64,000 nucleotides of DNA, taken from contig OZ024927.1 of assembly GCA_964017235.1 (NCBI GenBank), positions 52,519,293 through 52,583,292 on the forward strand. Direction: 5' to 3'. The stretch's first letter is position 1, and each line of letters opens with the position of its first letter. The stretch comes from Sabellastarte sp. h YS-2021 (taxonomy: Eukaryota > Annelida > Polychaeta > Sabellida > Sabellidae). Of this stretch, positions 45,812 to 58,400 are shown in pieces. Below the pieces are notes generated by a model. That model had not been told where the DNA came from. It worked only from the letters and a program-made list of their open reading frames with translations, and made no database searches. Both the position numbers and the translations under genes were made by a program.

Positions 45812-46013
45812 ATCCGCTAATCTCCGCGAGTCTCTGCAAGGTCTGTATACCCATCCAAGGTGTCCTTGACATGTCCTAATGCATCCCTATGTTGTCCTGG
45901 GGTGTTTCCGCCCCACTGTGGGTGGTCACGGATGTGTATCTGGAGGTCATCCTTAAGCAGCGGAATGCGTCCTTAACGTCTTTCTGGCATTCCTATCATC
46001 CGTGGAGTTATCC
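45812..46013 (-). repeat. Right subterminal array of RTCC spaced by ~10.4 bp
   Basis: ATCC, GTCC or near variants begin at 45812, 45822, 45853, 45862, 45873, 45883, 45894, 45906, 45949, 45969, 45990, 45998 and 46010. All fit one register of about 10.4 bp over roughly 200 bp. The motif is the complement of the left array's GGAY, so the two arrays mirror each other around the gene. Confidence 0.75.
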
Positions 46014-46153
46014 GTGTCGTGTACGTAAATCACTCACTTTTCAAACATTCACCCTCCCCAAACTCCTCCATCCACAAGGGATCCGGCAGTTTCCATATAT
46101 GGAACTGTGGCCTATATCTGTGGGGGATCCGTGAAAGTGTAACTGGCCCCTAA

Positions 46154-48880
46154 GTTTGTTTATACTGTATGGACCGAAGATCGAAGACTTCTCATATCAA
46201 TCGGCCTTAGGAGAGTTGCCTTTTTGTCACACAAATTCATAGAAATCAAAACACATTTTACATTATGATATTTGTAGATGCCAAAGAAATATGATGTGTT
46301 TGTTTTAAATCTATGTCATACAGTTTTAGAAACGCATCTGTTCATAAAACAATTAAACCACTACAAATCCTAAATCTGTTCACAAACTGTTCATCAAATA
46401 ACCAAGAAAAAAAACCTTGGTTTTTGGGCCAAAATTACACGAAAAATGGCCCACACACCTTTTTGTGTTTCAAGGCAAGATGACAATTACATATGAATCT
46501 ATGAATGAGAAAAGAATCAGTTCAGATGCGAAAATTGTCCAAATATACATGGTAGTAGGCGCTTCCCCCTTGATCCTTTGTTCTGGTTGATTGGGTAAGA
46601 ATCAAAGCATATCTGATACTCTGAACAAGTGTGATCGGGGCTTAAGAGCACACAATCCATACATTACAGTTGTAGTGGTTGACAATTACTTCACAACAGG
46701 TCAATGGTTCAGGGATATCTCTGTCTTTATAGCCGAGGGACATTTGACCGAAACCCACAAACTAATTTGTCTCCCTCAAAGCAAATCTCTTCACACCTGA
46801 ATGGCTTCTCAACATCCTGTTACTTATCAACAGAATGTTCATGTAAGCCTTGTGAATATTTGTGAATATATTTTGCTACTATGTACAATATTAATTTTGG
46901 ATGTTTCTGTTTAAGTCATTCAGAATTACTATGAAAATATCGATGAACAGAATACACAGCAATGAACTCGAATCTACAAAAAAATGTATTTCCTTCCACA
47001 ATCGGAAATGCTTAATCTAACCCCCTCCCTGTTTAGTTAATGTCACAATAATTTACATGAATAATATTGCTTCTCGACTTTTAATACATTTATTTTATAT
47101 TACATACCTTAGCTAATTTGTATAATTTATACAACCAATATTATAGGCTGATCACAAAGGTATATTGCAATTGGAAATTGAAAAAAAGTAACATAAGAAA
47201 GGCATAATGATATTGTGTCTGAGAGACTATTTGTAATCATGCAAATTTGATAACAGTCATTTTTCATTTTCTTATGACACTGGTTTCCGTTTAATTAGTG
47301 TGGCACTAGTAATGGAGTAACAACAGTAATTGCAATGGGTTGCTTTCATCTTTCTCTGTCGTTTTTATGAATCTACAAATGGTTTTTGTTTCCAAATAAA
47401 TAAGTAGATTGTCAAAAGGACAAAACTGGCTTTATTTAGATACAAGTAAAACGATACTATTTTTGCGAGAGATAAATTATCTACAAAGTTTGCTGGGCAG
47501 TTAGCAGTTCACTTGAAATTCTTGATGTAATTCTTACAGTGAAATAGATTCATATTTTACATTATAAGATATAATAAAGATCAAAATTCCTGATGCTTGT
47601 GACATTGGCTATAAAAACCTGACAATCATTGCAAAGTAGAATGTTTTTAAGTATTTTTCTGTGAGCAATATAAGGGTGAAAACATTATTCAGTATGCTAC
47701 TATGTAAGACAGTGTAATAACATTTATTACAAAAGCATTTTTAAACAAGGCTTTCTGCAAAACCAATGAATTTTTACCCAAAACAAATAAAATACAATCT
47801 AATAAGTCAATTACAGTCAAAAACTTTATTATAGAATATACTGTACCGCTTTGAAGGAACAATGTCTTCCCCAAAAAGGGAAATGATTACTAACTCTTGC
47901 CAAATTCTGACTACAGATTTTGATTTGTAAACTGTACGTAAATTGGGCATGTGCAAATTTGGGGCCCTGATTGAATTATCTACTCTTTCAATGTTTTTTT
48001 TTTTGTGTGTATATATACTGTGTGTATAACTTTAACCATTATAAAATATCACCATATCATCTATAGACTACCTCTTTGAAATGAATATTCCAACACAGCC
48101 CATGAATATACTCCTACAATGAATATATGAATTTACTAATAACACTATGTCACCAAACATTTGATATCATGTAACCTTTGAGTGCCAGTTACTCACTTCA
48201 CGAAATAAACCTACAACAAAAACAGATAATGACCTTGCTTAAGGCTCAAATTTCTATTAGACCTTTTTCAAAATATGTACACAATTGTTTAGTATTCATA
48301 AAGCACTCTTACATTCTGTGAGAAAAAAGATCACCAGATGAGAAATCTGTGTTAGCAATTAGCTGATATAAGGAAAGCAGTACAACTATACATAAGAGTA
48401 CATTATGCAAATTGAAATTTTTCTATGCATACTTTCCTTAATCACAAAGAAACCTGAGCATTAAACAAGGTTAAGCAGATACAACAAATTCAAGTCAAAA
48501 TTGTTGATTGTCTACCTTTAGCTGTACTAGTGTGTCAAACAGGCTCATGTGACCTGGTGCATAGATGGCCCTGCTGTTGTTCAGGGTGACTACCATATCT
48601 TTCCCAATCTTTTGTCCTGAACCACACCGCTTTCCAGGAGAGGTATGAACAGTTGGTGTAGTGTACTTAGTTTCCTGCAAATATAAAGTGGATGATTCAC
48701 ATTCCCTGACAACTTCATTTAAATGATCATCTCATAACATTACAAGTGAACTAATATCAAAATGTGCACCATATAAGCCGAGTTTCCATACTGTTGCTGT
48801 GTGCAACTACGAATGCTCATTTTCCATAATGGCTTTCGATACCGAACCCTTTTCTGTAAACTAAAGCAGCATGGAAACCT
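46154..48880. other. Intergenic DNA, nothing recognised
   Basis: About 2.7 kb of AT-rich sequence with short frames only. Confidence 0.5.
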
Positions 48881-49573
48881 GGGCCGGGATTCACAAAAGA
48901 CCATAAGCAAAAAATTGTCATAACTTTAAGAGAAAAGTCTTAACTGTGCAAGAATTTTGTCATAAAGTTAAGACTTTTTTTGCTTAGACAAAATTGGATT
49001 CACAAAGGTCTTACACAAAACTTTGTCTTAGATTTTGTCATAATTTTAAAACCACTGCAGGGCAGACTTAAGTCATTTTTAAAATATTCCATTGCATCTA
49101 TTTACATTTTACCCTTTGTTATGCCAACAAAAAATATACTATGGGGATCTATACTTCCTATAAATGGATTGTAATAGAAGTTTACATCATTTAATTACCT
49201 ATAAATTTCCACATTTTACCTTCTTGTCGTACAAATATTGTCATAAAAATGGCTGACTCACAATAAAACACAAAGACTACTATTTTTACATAATTTTACC
49301 AAAAAAAGTAACAAATCTGTGTTATAATTTTAAAGAGCATGTTTGGTGTATTTATTGATGAAAAATGTTTTTGTTTTACTAAGATTTGTTAATTTGATTT
49401 CAAAGTAGTTAAGGACTTTTTGCACAAATTTTGTCTCAGCTAAGATGTTGCTAAGCACTTTTTGTGAATCCCAATTTAAGAGAAATCTTAGCTAAGACAA
49501 ATGTCATAACTTTAAGACTGGTCTAAGCAAAAAAAATTGCCTAAGACTTAAGACCTTTTGTGAATCTCGGCCC
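48881..49573. mobile_element. 693-bp MITE with GGGCCGRGATTCACAAAAG termini
   Basis: The left end GGGCCGGGATTCACAAAAG (48881-48899) and the complement of 49555-49573 agree at 18 of 19 bases. Internally, words such as TTGTCATAACTTTAAG, CTAAGACAAA and GGATTCACAAAG recur in both orientations near both ends. Non-coding. The target duplication is not clear, so the superfamily is not fixed, though the plan resembles Harbinger-type MITEs. Confidence 0.85.
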
Positions 49574-49899
49574 AGACTAATAAAATCATGCTTGTCGTGA
49601 TTGTGCAATGTCAAAACTAATACAGGAAATTGGGCTTTCAAATTCGTCAGACTGAACAGGATATTACCAGTTCATCACCGGTTGAATAAGGGTCACCAAT
49701 AACAGTTTAAACATGGTTTAGTTTTACTATTTTACATCATAACATGCAATATATCGTTTTGAGATCATAAATGAACACAGTTCTAGTACGATAGATTTAT
49801 CAGTTCCATGTTAAATTATGACCATTTATCAGTTATGACACGGCTCAAGTACGTGAAAAGTGCGTAAAATATGTTACTCAGTGGATAAAAACAATTCCC
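49574..49899. other. Intergenic DNA, nothing recognised
   Basis: No supported feature was found here. Confidence 0.5.
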
Positions 49900-51275
49900 T
49901 TTTCATGTTCACTCCACTGAAACTGCTTTATTGTCAATAAAAAACGAGGTCCATCTCTCTCTAACATGTGGTGAACCCACAGCTCTAATATTACTTGACT
50001 TGTCAGCTGCATTTGATACTATCGATCAAAATATTCTCCTTGGCTACCTTTAAATCCTGGTTTGGTCTTGGTGGAACTGTTCTAAAGTGGTTTGATGCCT
50101 ACCTGAGTAATCATTGCCAGGCCATCAAGATAGCTTTGACACCATCTGAATTAAACAAGCTCATTTACATGGTTCCCTAAGGTTCTATTCTAAGTCCACT
50201 GTTGTTTTCACTTCATACAACACCATTTAGCAAAATTATCAACCTCCATCCGAATATTAAATTCCATTTCTATGTGGATGATACTCAGTTATACATCCAT
50301 CTCTCCCATAAAAATGCCTCTGCTGCTCTAGCCAAGATAAAAGCCCGCCTTCAGGATGTGCAAAGATGGATGGCTCTTAGTAAATTGAAGCTCAATCCTG
50401 AAAAAACTGAATATATTGTTTTTGGTTCTAAGGCTCAACATCAGAAAATGTCCTCTTACTTTCCTGACAGTATTCTTGGTAGCCTTCTTCATCCGGTTGA
50501 CTTTTTTTCAAAAGCCTAGGTGTGTGGTTTGATGCAGAGTTTTCCTTCACTGAACACGTCTAGAAGACTTGCAAAGCGTGCTTTCTCCAGATATGTGACC
50601 TTTATAGAATAAGACAGTATCTTACTCCTGAAGTGACAGTCCTTGCTGCAAACGCCTTGGTTAGTAGTCGTCTGGACTATTGTAACTCTCTGTTTAGAGG
50701 TTTGTCATGTCTCATTCAGCACAAATTGCAGAGTATTCAGAATACCCTTGCTCGTGTTGTCATAAATCATAGAAAGTATGCTCATGTTACACCCATCCTA
50801 AAGCAACTCCATTGGTTGCCCATTAAGTACCACTGTATGTTCAAAACTGTAACACTGGTTTATAAATTTTTACATAGTAGTTCTCCTTCCTATTTTGAAC
50901 TGTTCTTGTCTGTCAGCAGTTGTTCCTATAGTACCAGGCGTAGTCACCCTGATCGTCAATACCTTACAGTTCCTCCATTCCACTCTTTAAGTCAAACATT
51001 TTGGCCATAGTTTTGCCTTTGATGCTCCGAAGATCTAGAATAAACTCCCTAATGATGTGCGCGGAACAAAAAAAAAAAAGAAAAAGAAAAGCTCAAAACT
51101 TACCTGTTTGCAAAAGCTTATCCGCCATAGCCTCGCCGTCACCCCTGTGTCTCCTTGGTATGACCTGGTTGTGTCATTGGATTAATGCTTATTTCCTTGT
51201 TTAATGTTCAGATGCACCTTAGAGTCTGTCATTGATGGAGATTAAGTACTATAAAAGTCCATATTAGATTAGATT
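49900..51275 (+). pseudogene. Decayed L2/CR1-like LINE reverse transcriptase, plus strand
   Basis: Begins in mid-RT with HVHSTETALL and LILLDLSAAFDTID. After stops and frameshifts it continues through WFDAYLSN, FYVDDTQLY (catalytic YVDD at 50271-50282), SRLDYCNSLFRGL, LKQLHWLPIKY and, in another frame, FAFDAPKIWNKLPNDVR. The order is that of a Jockey/CR1/L2-group ORF2 C-terminal half. It ends in a TTAGATTAGATTACA tail near 51275. It is more decayed than the element at 36.7-38.5 kb, with several stops and at least three frame changes. Confidence 0.85.
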
Positions 51276-52512
51276 ACAATGTTTGCAGGTTCATATTCAT
51301 ACAAAAGGCACTTAAATTGATCACAATGGCACACGTAAGGACCATACGCACCTAACCACTTCTGTACCATCAGATACAATAAGGTAAATCCTCTTCCACC
51401 TGATGACATTGCTGAATAAAAATTGAAATCAGCCCAGAAAAAAGAAAGTTCTGTTAATTTTGACTGGCGTCCTTTGTTGTTTGATGATGATAGCTACTGA
51501 TCCAGTCAAAGTTTTTGCATTTGCTTGTTTCATATTGTCAAAGGAGCGAATAGCAATTGTGTATCACAAACGTTGTATCCTCGTTGGTCCGTAGAAACAT
51601 TTAAGACCATGTCTTGTGACACAGAAATGTCTCACGTTTGTGCCATGTTTCCTCCTTTGAGGGAATTATTGCCACCAAATGGATAAGTGTGACACAGGCT
51701 TTAACATTAAACATGTACCCGAAACATTACAAAGAATGTACCTTACTTTTAAACGACAAAAGAGAGTTCAAGGACCTATATAAAACTTCGTGTTTCACAG
51801 GCTATGGAAAGACAACAGTAGTCATTGATCTCATACTGTTTGAAATCCAATATGTTGAACAAAAGCTAGCTCCTCGTCTAACCTTTGGTCAAGAGCATGT
51901 ACATAGTGTTTTCTCAAAGTCAAAGTCAGGGTTTACACTCCCATTCATCAGTCATGGTCATATTGAGAAAGGCCCCCAGTATTGTGGTGATCCGGGATTG
52001 TGGGGTAGCGATCCGCGGTTTAACAGTCACCAAAGATCAGGGACCAGCTTAAAAACGTGAGTACAGGAAGTATGCACTCTTTGGTTTGAAATTGAGAAGA
52101 CAGCAAGTGTTTTACACAAATTGTCACAATATTCTACTGAAGAACGTCTGGACTGTGTTTTATAACACAGTCCAGGTACATATACAACAAATCTACATAG
52201 CTAGTGTATCAAGTGTTGCAAGTCTTGTTATAAAGCAGGGTAAGTGGCAGTTTTACTTTACTGGTACCAGAAGTAAATTGGCACGGATTTGTGACCTTTT
52301 TACGACTGGTAGCCATATTGTCACTTTAAACATATTATGTAACAGGGTTGATGGTTATTGGATATACATTTAATTAGTTTATTTAGCGTTATTTTCACAT
52401 ATTAAATTACCGTGATTTGCGGTAATTCACACATTAAATTACCATGATTTGGTAGTTTTAAATAGTGATAAAACATTGTTCATCAACTCTGTCAGTAGCA
52501 GATATTTATTAT
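51276..52512. other. DNA upstream of the Gypsy gag; LTR not resolved
   Basis: A 5' LTR and leader of the Gypsy element are expected here, but I could not find the same sequence after 61240 and so cannot place an LTR. The open frame 51638-52060 has no recognised domain. Confidence 0.4.
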
Positions 52513-54114
52513 ATGTGTAATACTAAGCAGATCACAGGACTCCAAGAAGAATTGAGTGACATGACATTGCACATTCAATCAATGGACCAGAGGGTGGTGG
52601 ACCGTAACCGTAAAATGGAAGTCCAATAACAGCCTATAAACAAAGATTTGGTGAATCTCAAGCAAGATGTTGGTGTTCTGAAACTGGATGTTGATCACCT
52701 TAAAGCTCGAACACACACCAGTCCATTAGGTGTTGCAGCACAGAAACTTCAGGATCTCGATTATAGGTCTCTTCAAGATGATCTAAACAAATTTTTATAA
52801 GAATTGTCTGACTTGAAGGCTGAACGTGATTTCGTTGTAGAGCGTTATCTCCAAGAAAAAGAAACCCAGATAAAGCGTGTACAACAGATGCAGGGAAACT
52901 GAACTGAAATGGTTGCAAAAATGACTCAGGCCATTGATCAAAACATACAGTTGAAGAAGATATACTTCGTGAATAAGTCAAAGAGGTCTGCAATCATATT
53001 ACGGGTGGCGTAGCTGAAATGAAGCGTAAACATGGGGTGTAATTCACCTTACCTTCGGGGTGCCAGAAGGACTTAGAGTGGACCAGATACGAGTTACCTA
53101 TAGTCTCAATGACCCAAGCTAAGCCAAACACAACACCTCATCCCAAAGTGATGCAAAGCAATATCTTGTCAACTCCAAGAATTGACCCAGTATATGACAA
53201 AGTGTTTGGTGAAAAACAGTCGATTCCAGATATGTAAGAGGTGACAGGAAGTTGTATCAACCACCTGCTATGAACAGAACCTACGGGAGAACATTGTGTC
53301 CAACCACAACTACCAATGTAACTTTTGATTTTGAGAGTAGTGATGGTGCTCCTAGCTCAGATGGTAGTGCTATTGATGAACTTGCAGTTACTTCCCAAAG
53401 TATTGGTGCAGCCAGAATTAGAAATGTGCGAAGTCAAGGAAGCTTAGATGTCCCTAAACTAACATTTACAGGAGAATACTGGAGAGGTTTCATTGGACAG
53501 TTTGAAACATATGCCAGAAATATGCCATGAAATGAAGCAAATAAAATAGATGCTTTTTCCATGTGTTTGAGAAAAGAAGCTTCAGAGTACTTTAGTATCT
53601 TATCTGCACAAGTCAGAAGACGTTTTGATGAAATCAAGCCTAAATTTGAAGCTCACTTTGAGAAAAATGATGTTCCAAGTACAATCAGATGAAAACTTCT
53701 GGCGGTGGAGTAAAGGGAAGATGAATCCCTGGAAAGGTTTTTGACATTCCTGCAGAAGATGATCATCAGCACATATCCTGATAAAGCTCAGCAGGAACTA
53801 TATTGTGTTATATTCATCGAAGCATTCCTGAGAGGTTGCCATGATAAGCATTCAGCTTTAGCAGCTGGTACAAAGTCTCCGAAGACACTAAAAGAAGCGT
53901 TCAAGTATGTTAAATAGGAACAACACATGAGGCGAGCGATATATGGCAAGAAGGTATCTGCTAAAATGATACAACAGCTATGTGACAGTTCAGAAAGTGT
54001 TGCAGAAAGTGCCAAAGTAAGACAGTTAAATCCTGCCAGAAATATGGACATTAAGCTCAAGGTACAGTTTGCTGACCAACAATCTATGGAGAGCAAGATA
54101 GACCGACTGGAAAA

Positions 54115-54129
54115 GACATTAAGTGACTT
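54115..54129 (+). repeat. Target-site duplication of the L1-like LINE, left copy
   Basis: GACATTAAGTGACTT, identical to 57039-57053, marks the left border of the LINE insertion in gag. Confidence 0.95.
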
Positions 54130-57038
54130 TTTTTTTTTTTAATTTCTTTTTAACAACTAAAATACAGTTCTTTAACAATCCATACAAAATCTTGTGGAAA
54201 ACAAAACAAACTTATTTTCACAGTCCAGAAATATTTTAATTAATAACCTCGAAAGGTTTAAGTATCCGAATTTCTAACTAGAAAATTACCAATGAAAAAG
54301 TATTTGGGAGATATGCAAGTCCTGACTGAAAACAAAGTAGAAAATACTATCAAAACATCACTGTATCTCAATTCCTTCAAAAATTTTTTCCCAAAAATTC
54401 CATCTTCGGTTAAATTGGTCAAAACGCAAATTTACCCGACTTAATGTCTCTTGTTCCAAAAATGTTTTTTTTAATTTCCTTTTGGAGGAAATAAATATTT
54501 AGCATAAAGCCATTTTTTGAACACCAAAATATATATTTTCGAGTAACCATTAGTATTAAATTTAATGCCCAAAAGTTTTCATCATTTGTTAAATAACCAA
54601 GTATTTTCATGAGTTTGGTTATAATGAGGTTAAATCCAAGTTTATTAGAGATCCACTGCCTGACATTTTCCCACAATTTTATTACTTCTCCACATTTACA
54701 AAACAGATGTTCCAAATTTTCCTCATATTGCAAAACAAACATTGACTATTCATGTTTAGTTTAAATTTTTTTAAGTAATCTTTGGTTCCTAAGATTTTAA
54801 ATAACACTCTGTATTGAAACCAAATTAAGTTATTGTCAAGTACAGAGTAAAAACAAATTTTGTAAATTGATTCCCATCTTTCTTTTAAAGTAATTTCTAA
54901 GTTCTCATTAGAAACAAGTTTAGACCACATGGTTTCACAAATTGGATTATCATTTTGTGTTCCCAAATCGTTATAAATATCATAAAATTTCTTGCATCCC
55001 TTTTTGGATCTAAAAAGCACATCTAAATGGAAGGGATATGTAGGTTTTTCAAGAGTCCAATTACCTGAAAGTTTATGCCTTGACATAAAATCCTGTATTT
55101 TAACTTTAATTGAATAGTAATTTAAAATGTTTGGATTAAAATTAAATTTGTACTTAATTTCTTCAATAGTCAGAATGTTACCGTCTGGGGAAATGATATC
55201 CCCAACCAAGTAAACACCTTTTTTGTACCAGTCTGGAAAAAATGGCATGGTTCCTGAAATATAAGAATTGTACCAAAGACAATTTCTAAATATTTCTGAA
55301 TTATTCTTGGGTTTTTGTATTTTGACTAGGACATTCCAGTCCTTCAGTATATTTTGCCAAAATTGATTGTGTATTTTCGGGAGAATTTTACTGTACCATT
55401 TATCTCCAAATGTTACAATTTGGTCAATATTACCATACATTGCCTCCAAAAGTTTATACCATTGAGAATTTGGTTGAGTAATTAATTTCTTAACCCAGCT
55501 TACTTTAAGTGCTTTCTCAAAATTATATATATTTATCATTTTCAAACCCCCTTGCATGCAATTTGAACAAACAGTGGTTCTTCTAATTTTATCAGGTTTT
55601 CCATTCCATAAAAATTTATATAAAATATTGTTCGCTGCTTTGAGAAATGAATCAGACCTTTGTATTGAGGATAACAGGTGAACACACTGTGATAAGACAT
55701 TTGTCTTAATGACAGTTATCTTGCCAAAAGGTGTCAAATATCTACTATTCCACATTTTAACCAATTTCTTTATTTTTTCCAAAGCTTTTGCATAGTTGTG
55801 TTCCATTATTTTAGGTAAATTTGTTGAAAATTCTATACCCAGTAGTGTAAAATCTGTACATCCCCATTCCAAATCCACAGAGACATTAAGTTTATCCTTT
55901 GAAAATTTTTTCCGACCAATCCAAATTACCTTAGTCTTTTCTTTATTCATTTTGAGACCTGATATATTTCCGTATATTTCTAAAGTATTTAAGGCTGATT
56001 GTAAGGAGTGCTGGCTGCCATCAAGTATTAATGTTGTGTCATCCGCAAATTGTGTTAGTTTAAATTCCATGTTTTCAACTTTTATTCCAATTATATTTGG
56101 GTTAATTTGAATGAGCCTAGACAAAATCTCAGCCCCGATTAGAAACAAGTATGCTGAAATTGGGTCACCTTGCCGACAACCCCTCCTAATATTTATCGGT
56201 TTTGACAAGAAACCACACTGTATGACATATGCCGTTATATCAGTATTAAAAAGTTTGATCCATTTAATAAAGTTTTTACTGTATCCAAAAAACTCCAGAA
56301 CATTATATAAAAATTTCCATGAAAGAAAATCGAAGGCTTTCTCAAAATCTATGAGCATGAGAAGTCCTGCAATGTTTTTAGTTTCTGTTGCATGTAGAAG
56401 GTCATAAACCAATCTTGTAGAGTCACTTATAAACCTCCCTTTAATGAAACCCATTTGACAGTTTGAAATAATTGGGTTCAAAGTTTTTTTAAGTCTTTCT
56501 GCTATTGCACTTGATGCCAGTTTATAAATGACACTTAGCAGAGAAATAGGGCGCCAATTTTTGACAAGTGCTCTATCTTTATTGGCCTTAGGGAGACATG
56601 TTATAACACACTGGCGGAGTGACGTTGATAAACATCCTTTTGAAAAGCCACAATTTAATGCATTTCTGATAATGTATTTTAATTTTTGCCAGAAGACTTT
56701 GAGGAATTCGGTTGTAATTCCATCAATGCCAGGTGTTTTATTTGACTTCATTTTTTTCAAAACTTGGCCCAATTCTTCTACAGTCAAAGGTAAAACAATA
56801 TCTTCTTCTGGTACTTTTATATCGGATTTAATACCTAACTTTTCGAAATTTATTTCTTGCAATTTGTCATCTCGATTTTCAAAAAGATTAACATAGTATT
56901 TTTGAACTTGGTGAAGCACTTTGTCCTGCTCAGTTATAACATCTCCATTATCGAGTTTAACTTTCTTTATCGTTTTTTCAATAAAGTTCTTATTTTCAAG
57001 GCCAGAAAGATACTTGGAGGGTCTTTAAGTGGAGGAGG
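54130..57038 (-). mobile_element. 5'-truncated L1/Tx1-like LINE inserted in Gypsy gag
   Basis: Exactly bounded by 15-bp duplications (54115-54129 and 57039-57053). On the minus strand it ends in a poly-A tail (the T run at 54130-54140) after a roughly 280-bp 3' UTR. It starts just before the RT domain, so the endonuclease and ORF1 were lost at insertion. The insertion is 2909 bp. Confidence 0.95.
54419..57024 (-). pseudogene. L1/Tx1-like ORF2 C-terminal part: reverse transcriptase and Cys/His motif
   Basis: The minus-strand frame is open from 57024 to 54682 and then continues in another frame from about 54742 to 54419. RT motifs: GIDGITTEFLKVFW, KNWRPISLLSVIYKL, QMGFIKGRFISDSTRL, LIDFEKAFDFLSW, RRGCRQGDPISAYLF, catalytic FADD (complement of 56038-56049) and the GLKMNKEKTKVIWIG region. 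The C-terminal CLFC...EHLFCKC zinc-knuckle-like motif is split by a single frameshift at about 54720-54740. The rest of the frame is intact, so the insertion is much younger than its host element. Confidence 0.9.
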
Positions 57039-57053
57039 GACATTAAGTGACTT
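57039..57053 (+). repeat. Target-site duplication of the L1-like LINE, right copy
   Basis: Identical to 54115-54129; marks the 5' end of the minus-strand LINE. Confidence 0.95.
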
Positions 57054-57539
57054 AGTTCGTGGACTGAATCATTCACCAATCAGAACTCAGCAACCCAGTG
57101 TTAGTCAAATGGCTTGTTACAAGTGTGGGGAGAAAGGACATTTTTCACGTGATTGCCCAAGGAGGAGGTATTCACAGGGAAGTCCTAGATCTAATGGTGC
57201 CAGGTATTGGAATCATGATGGACAATATAATCGAAGTGATTAATACTGATATGATGATCCAGAAAGACATGGCAGGGAACCATCGAGATATGGTTATAGT
57301 CCAAATAGATCTTCAAACAGTCCATGCAGGGGTAATTTTATTCCAGGCAGAAACAACTACACTGGCAGAAGTGACGATCCCAATTGGAGATCAAGGTCAA
57401 ATGAACAGCACAGAAACTATCGGTCAAGTTCACCTGGACAATCTCCTAGTCACGGCTTTAGAGATGTCAAGAGTACACCACCTCGTGGTTACTCCGATAA
57501 ATCCAAGATGACCGCTTTAAACTGATAAGGGGGGATGGT

Positions 57540-58400
57540 GGCAACAGCGACCCATCCCTCTTAAATGTCAACGCTGTTTCTAAAAACACAAGAACGACAG
57601 TTCAACTCACAATTGCCAACAGATGTGTGATGCTAATAAGCAGAATTTAAGCGCAATTATACCATGTTCGGTGAATGGATATCCAACCAAAGCATTGCTG
57701 GATACAGGCGCAGAGGTTAGCTTATTGAGTTTTGATGTGTATGGGAAATTGCAAGAAAAGCCACCATTGTCAGAAAAATATAGGTTGACTGGTGTTGCCA
57801 AAAACATGAACATGAACGCATGGATGCTAAAGGGGGTTAACATTTCTTTTGGAAATCGAAGCCAGAAATGGAACATTTTAGTGGCATCAATTAAAGATCC
57901 ATTGATTATTTGAATAGACTTTTTATGTCATTTTGGTGCCGCATTGGACTTTGATAAAACACTTTTGGACAAAGTGTCCACAGAAATTACTGAAATGAGG
58001 AATGAAGATGGTGTTCATTTTGAAAAATGCAAAATGAAACTTACTAAGAATATTAGTGTGCCGCCTATGAGTATACTAAGGACTACAGCTATCACTTCAA
58101 TTCCAAGTATTGGGGAAATGGGCATTGTGTCAAGCGGGAACAACAAGGGACTATTTTTACCAAATACTCTTGTGAACTCTGATGTAACAGTGCCGATATA
58201 ACTTGTGAACGATACTGACAGTCAAATAGTCTTGCGTCAAGGTCATGTGTTAGGCTATGCTGTTACTTGTGATGTCACCATGGATGATTGTGATAATGAT
58301 TGGCCAACTGTCAGGGAAGTGAATTCTGTATCTTTAGATGAGTTACCAGAACACTTACAAGGTCTTTATCAGAGATCTGTAGACACCGCAGGAAGCTGGA
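57540..58400 (+). pseudogene. pro: Gypsy aspartic protease and linker
   Basis: The frame 57623-57913 carries the retropepsin active site LLDTGAEVSLLS (DTGA at 57701-57712). Stops at 57911-57913 and 58199-58201 interrupt the following linker, which continues in frames 57944-58201 and 58205-58444 towards the RT (DELPEHLQGLYQRS). The protease would cleave the Gag-Pol polyprotein; here it is part of a dead element. Confidence 0.8.

Larger units (their letters stand above)
43628..46150. mobile_element. PIF/Harbinger-like element with a MADF-type gene and no transposase
   Basis: The left end GACCCCAGTTACAC (43628-43641) and the complement of the right end, GGGGCCAGTTACAC (46137-46150), agree at 11 of 14 positions. 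Both ends are flanked directly by TAA (43625-43627 and 46151-46153), matching the TWA duplication of PIF/Harbinger. The 2.52-kb interior holds one broken MADF-like gene flanked by two arrays of GGAY/RTCC words. No DDE transposase sequence is seen, so the element is non-autonomous or uses a transposase supplied elsewhere. Confidence 0.8.
52513..57515 (+). pseudogene. gag: Gypsy Gag, interrupted by a LINE
   Basis: The ATG at 52513 opens a coiled-coil N-terminus (LQEELSDMTLHIQSMDQRVV) with stops at 52627, 52798 and 52900. From 53252 another frame carries the capsid-like part (LTFTGEYWRGFIGQFETYAR, DESLERFLTFLQKMI), with stops at 53528 (TGA), 53690 (TGA), 53711 (TAA) and 53915 (TAG). At 54129 the frame is broken by the LINE insertion. 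It resumes after 57053 with the nucleocapsid CCHC box CYKCGEKGHFSRDC (57115-57156) and an Arg/Ser-rich tail. Confidence 0.85.

Noticed and set aside
51638-52060. 140-codon frame as Gypsy leader protein or host gene
   Set aside because: No recognised domain and no continuity with the gag frame starting at 52513.
55796-56896. Plus-strand open frames opposite the LINE
   Set aside because: They are antisense to the conserved reverse transcriptase frame.
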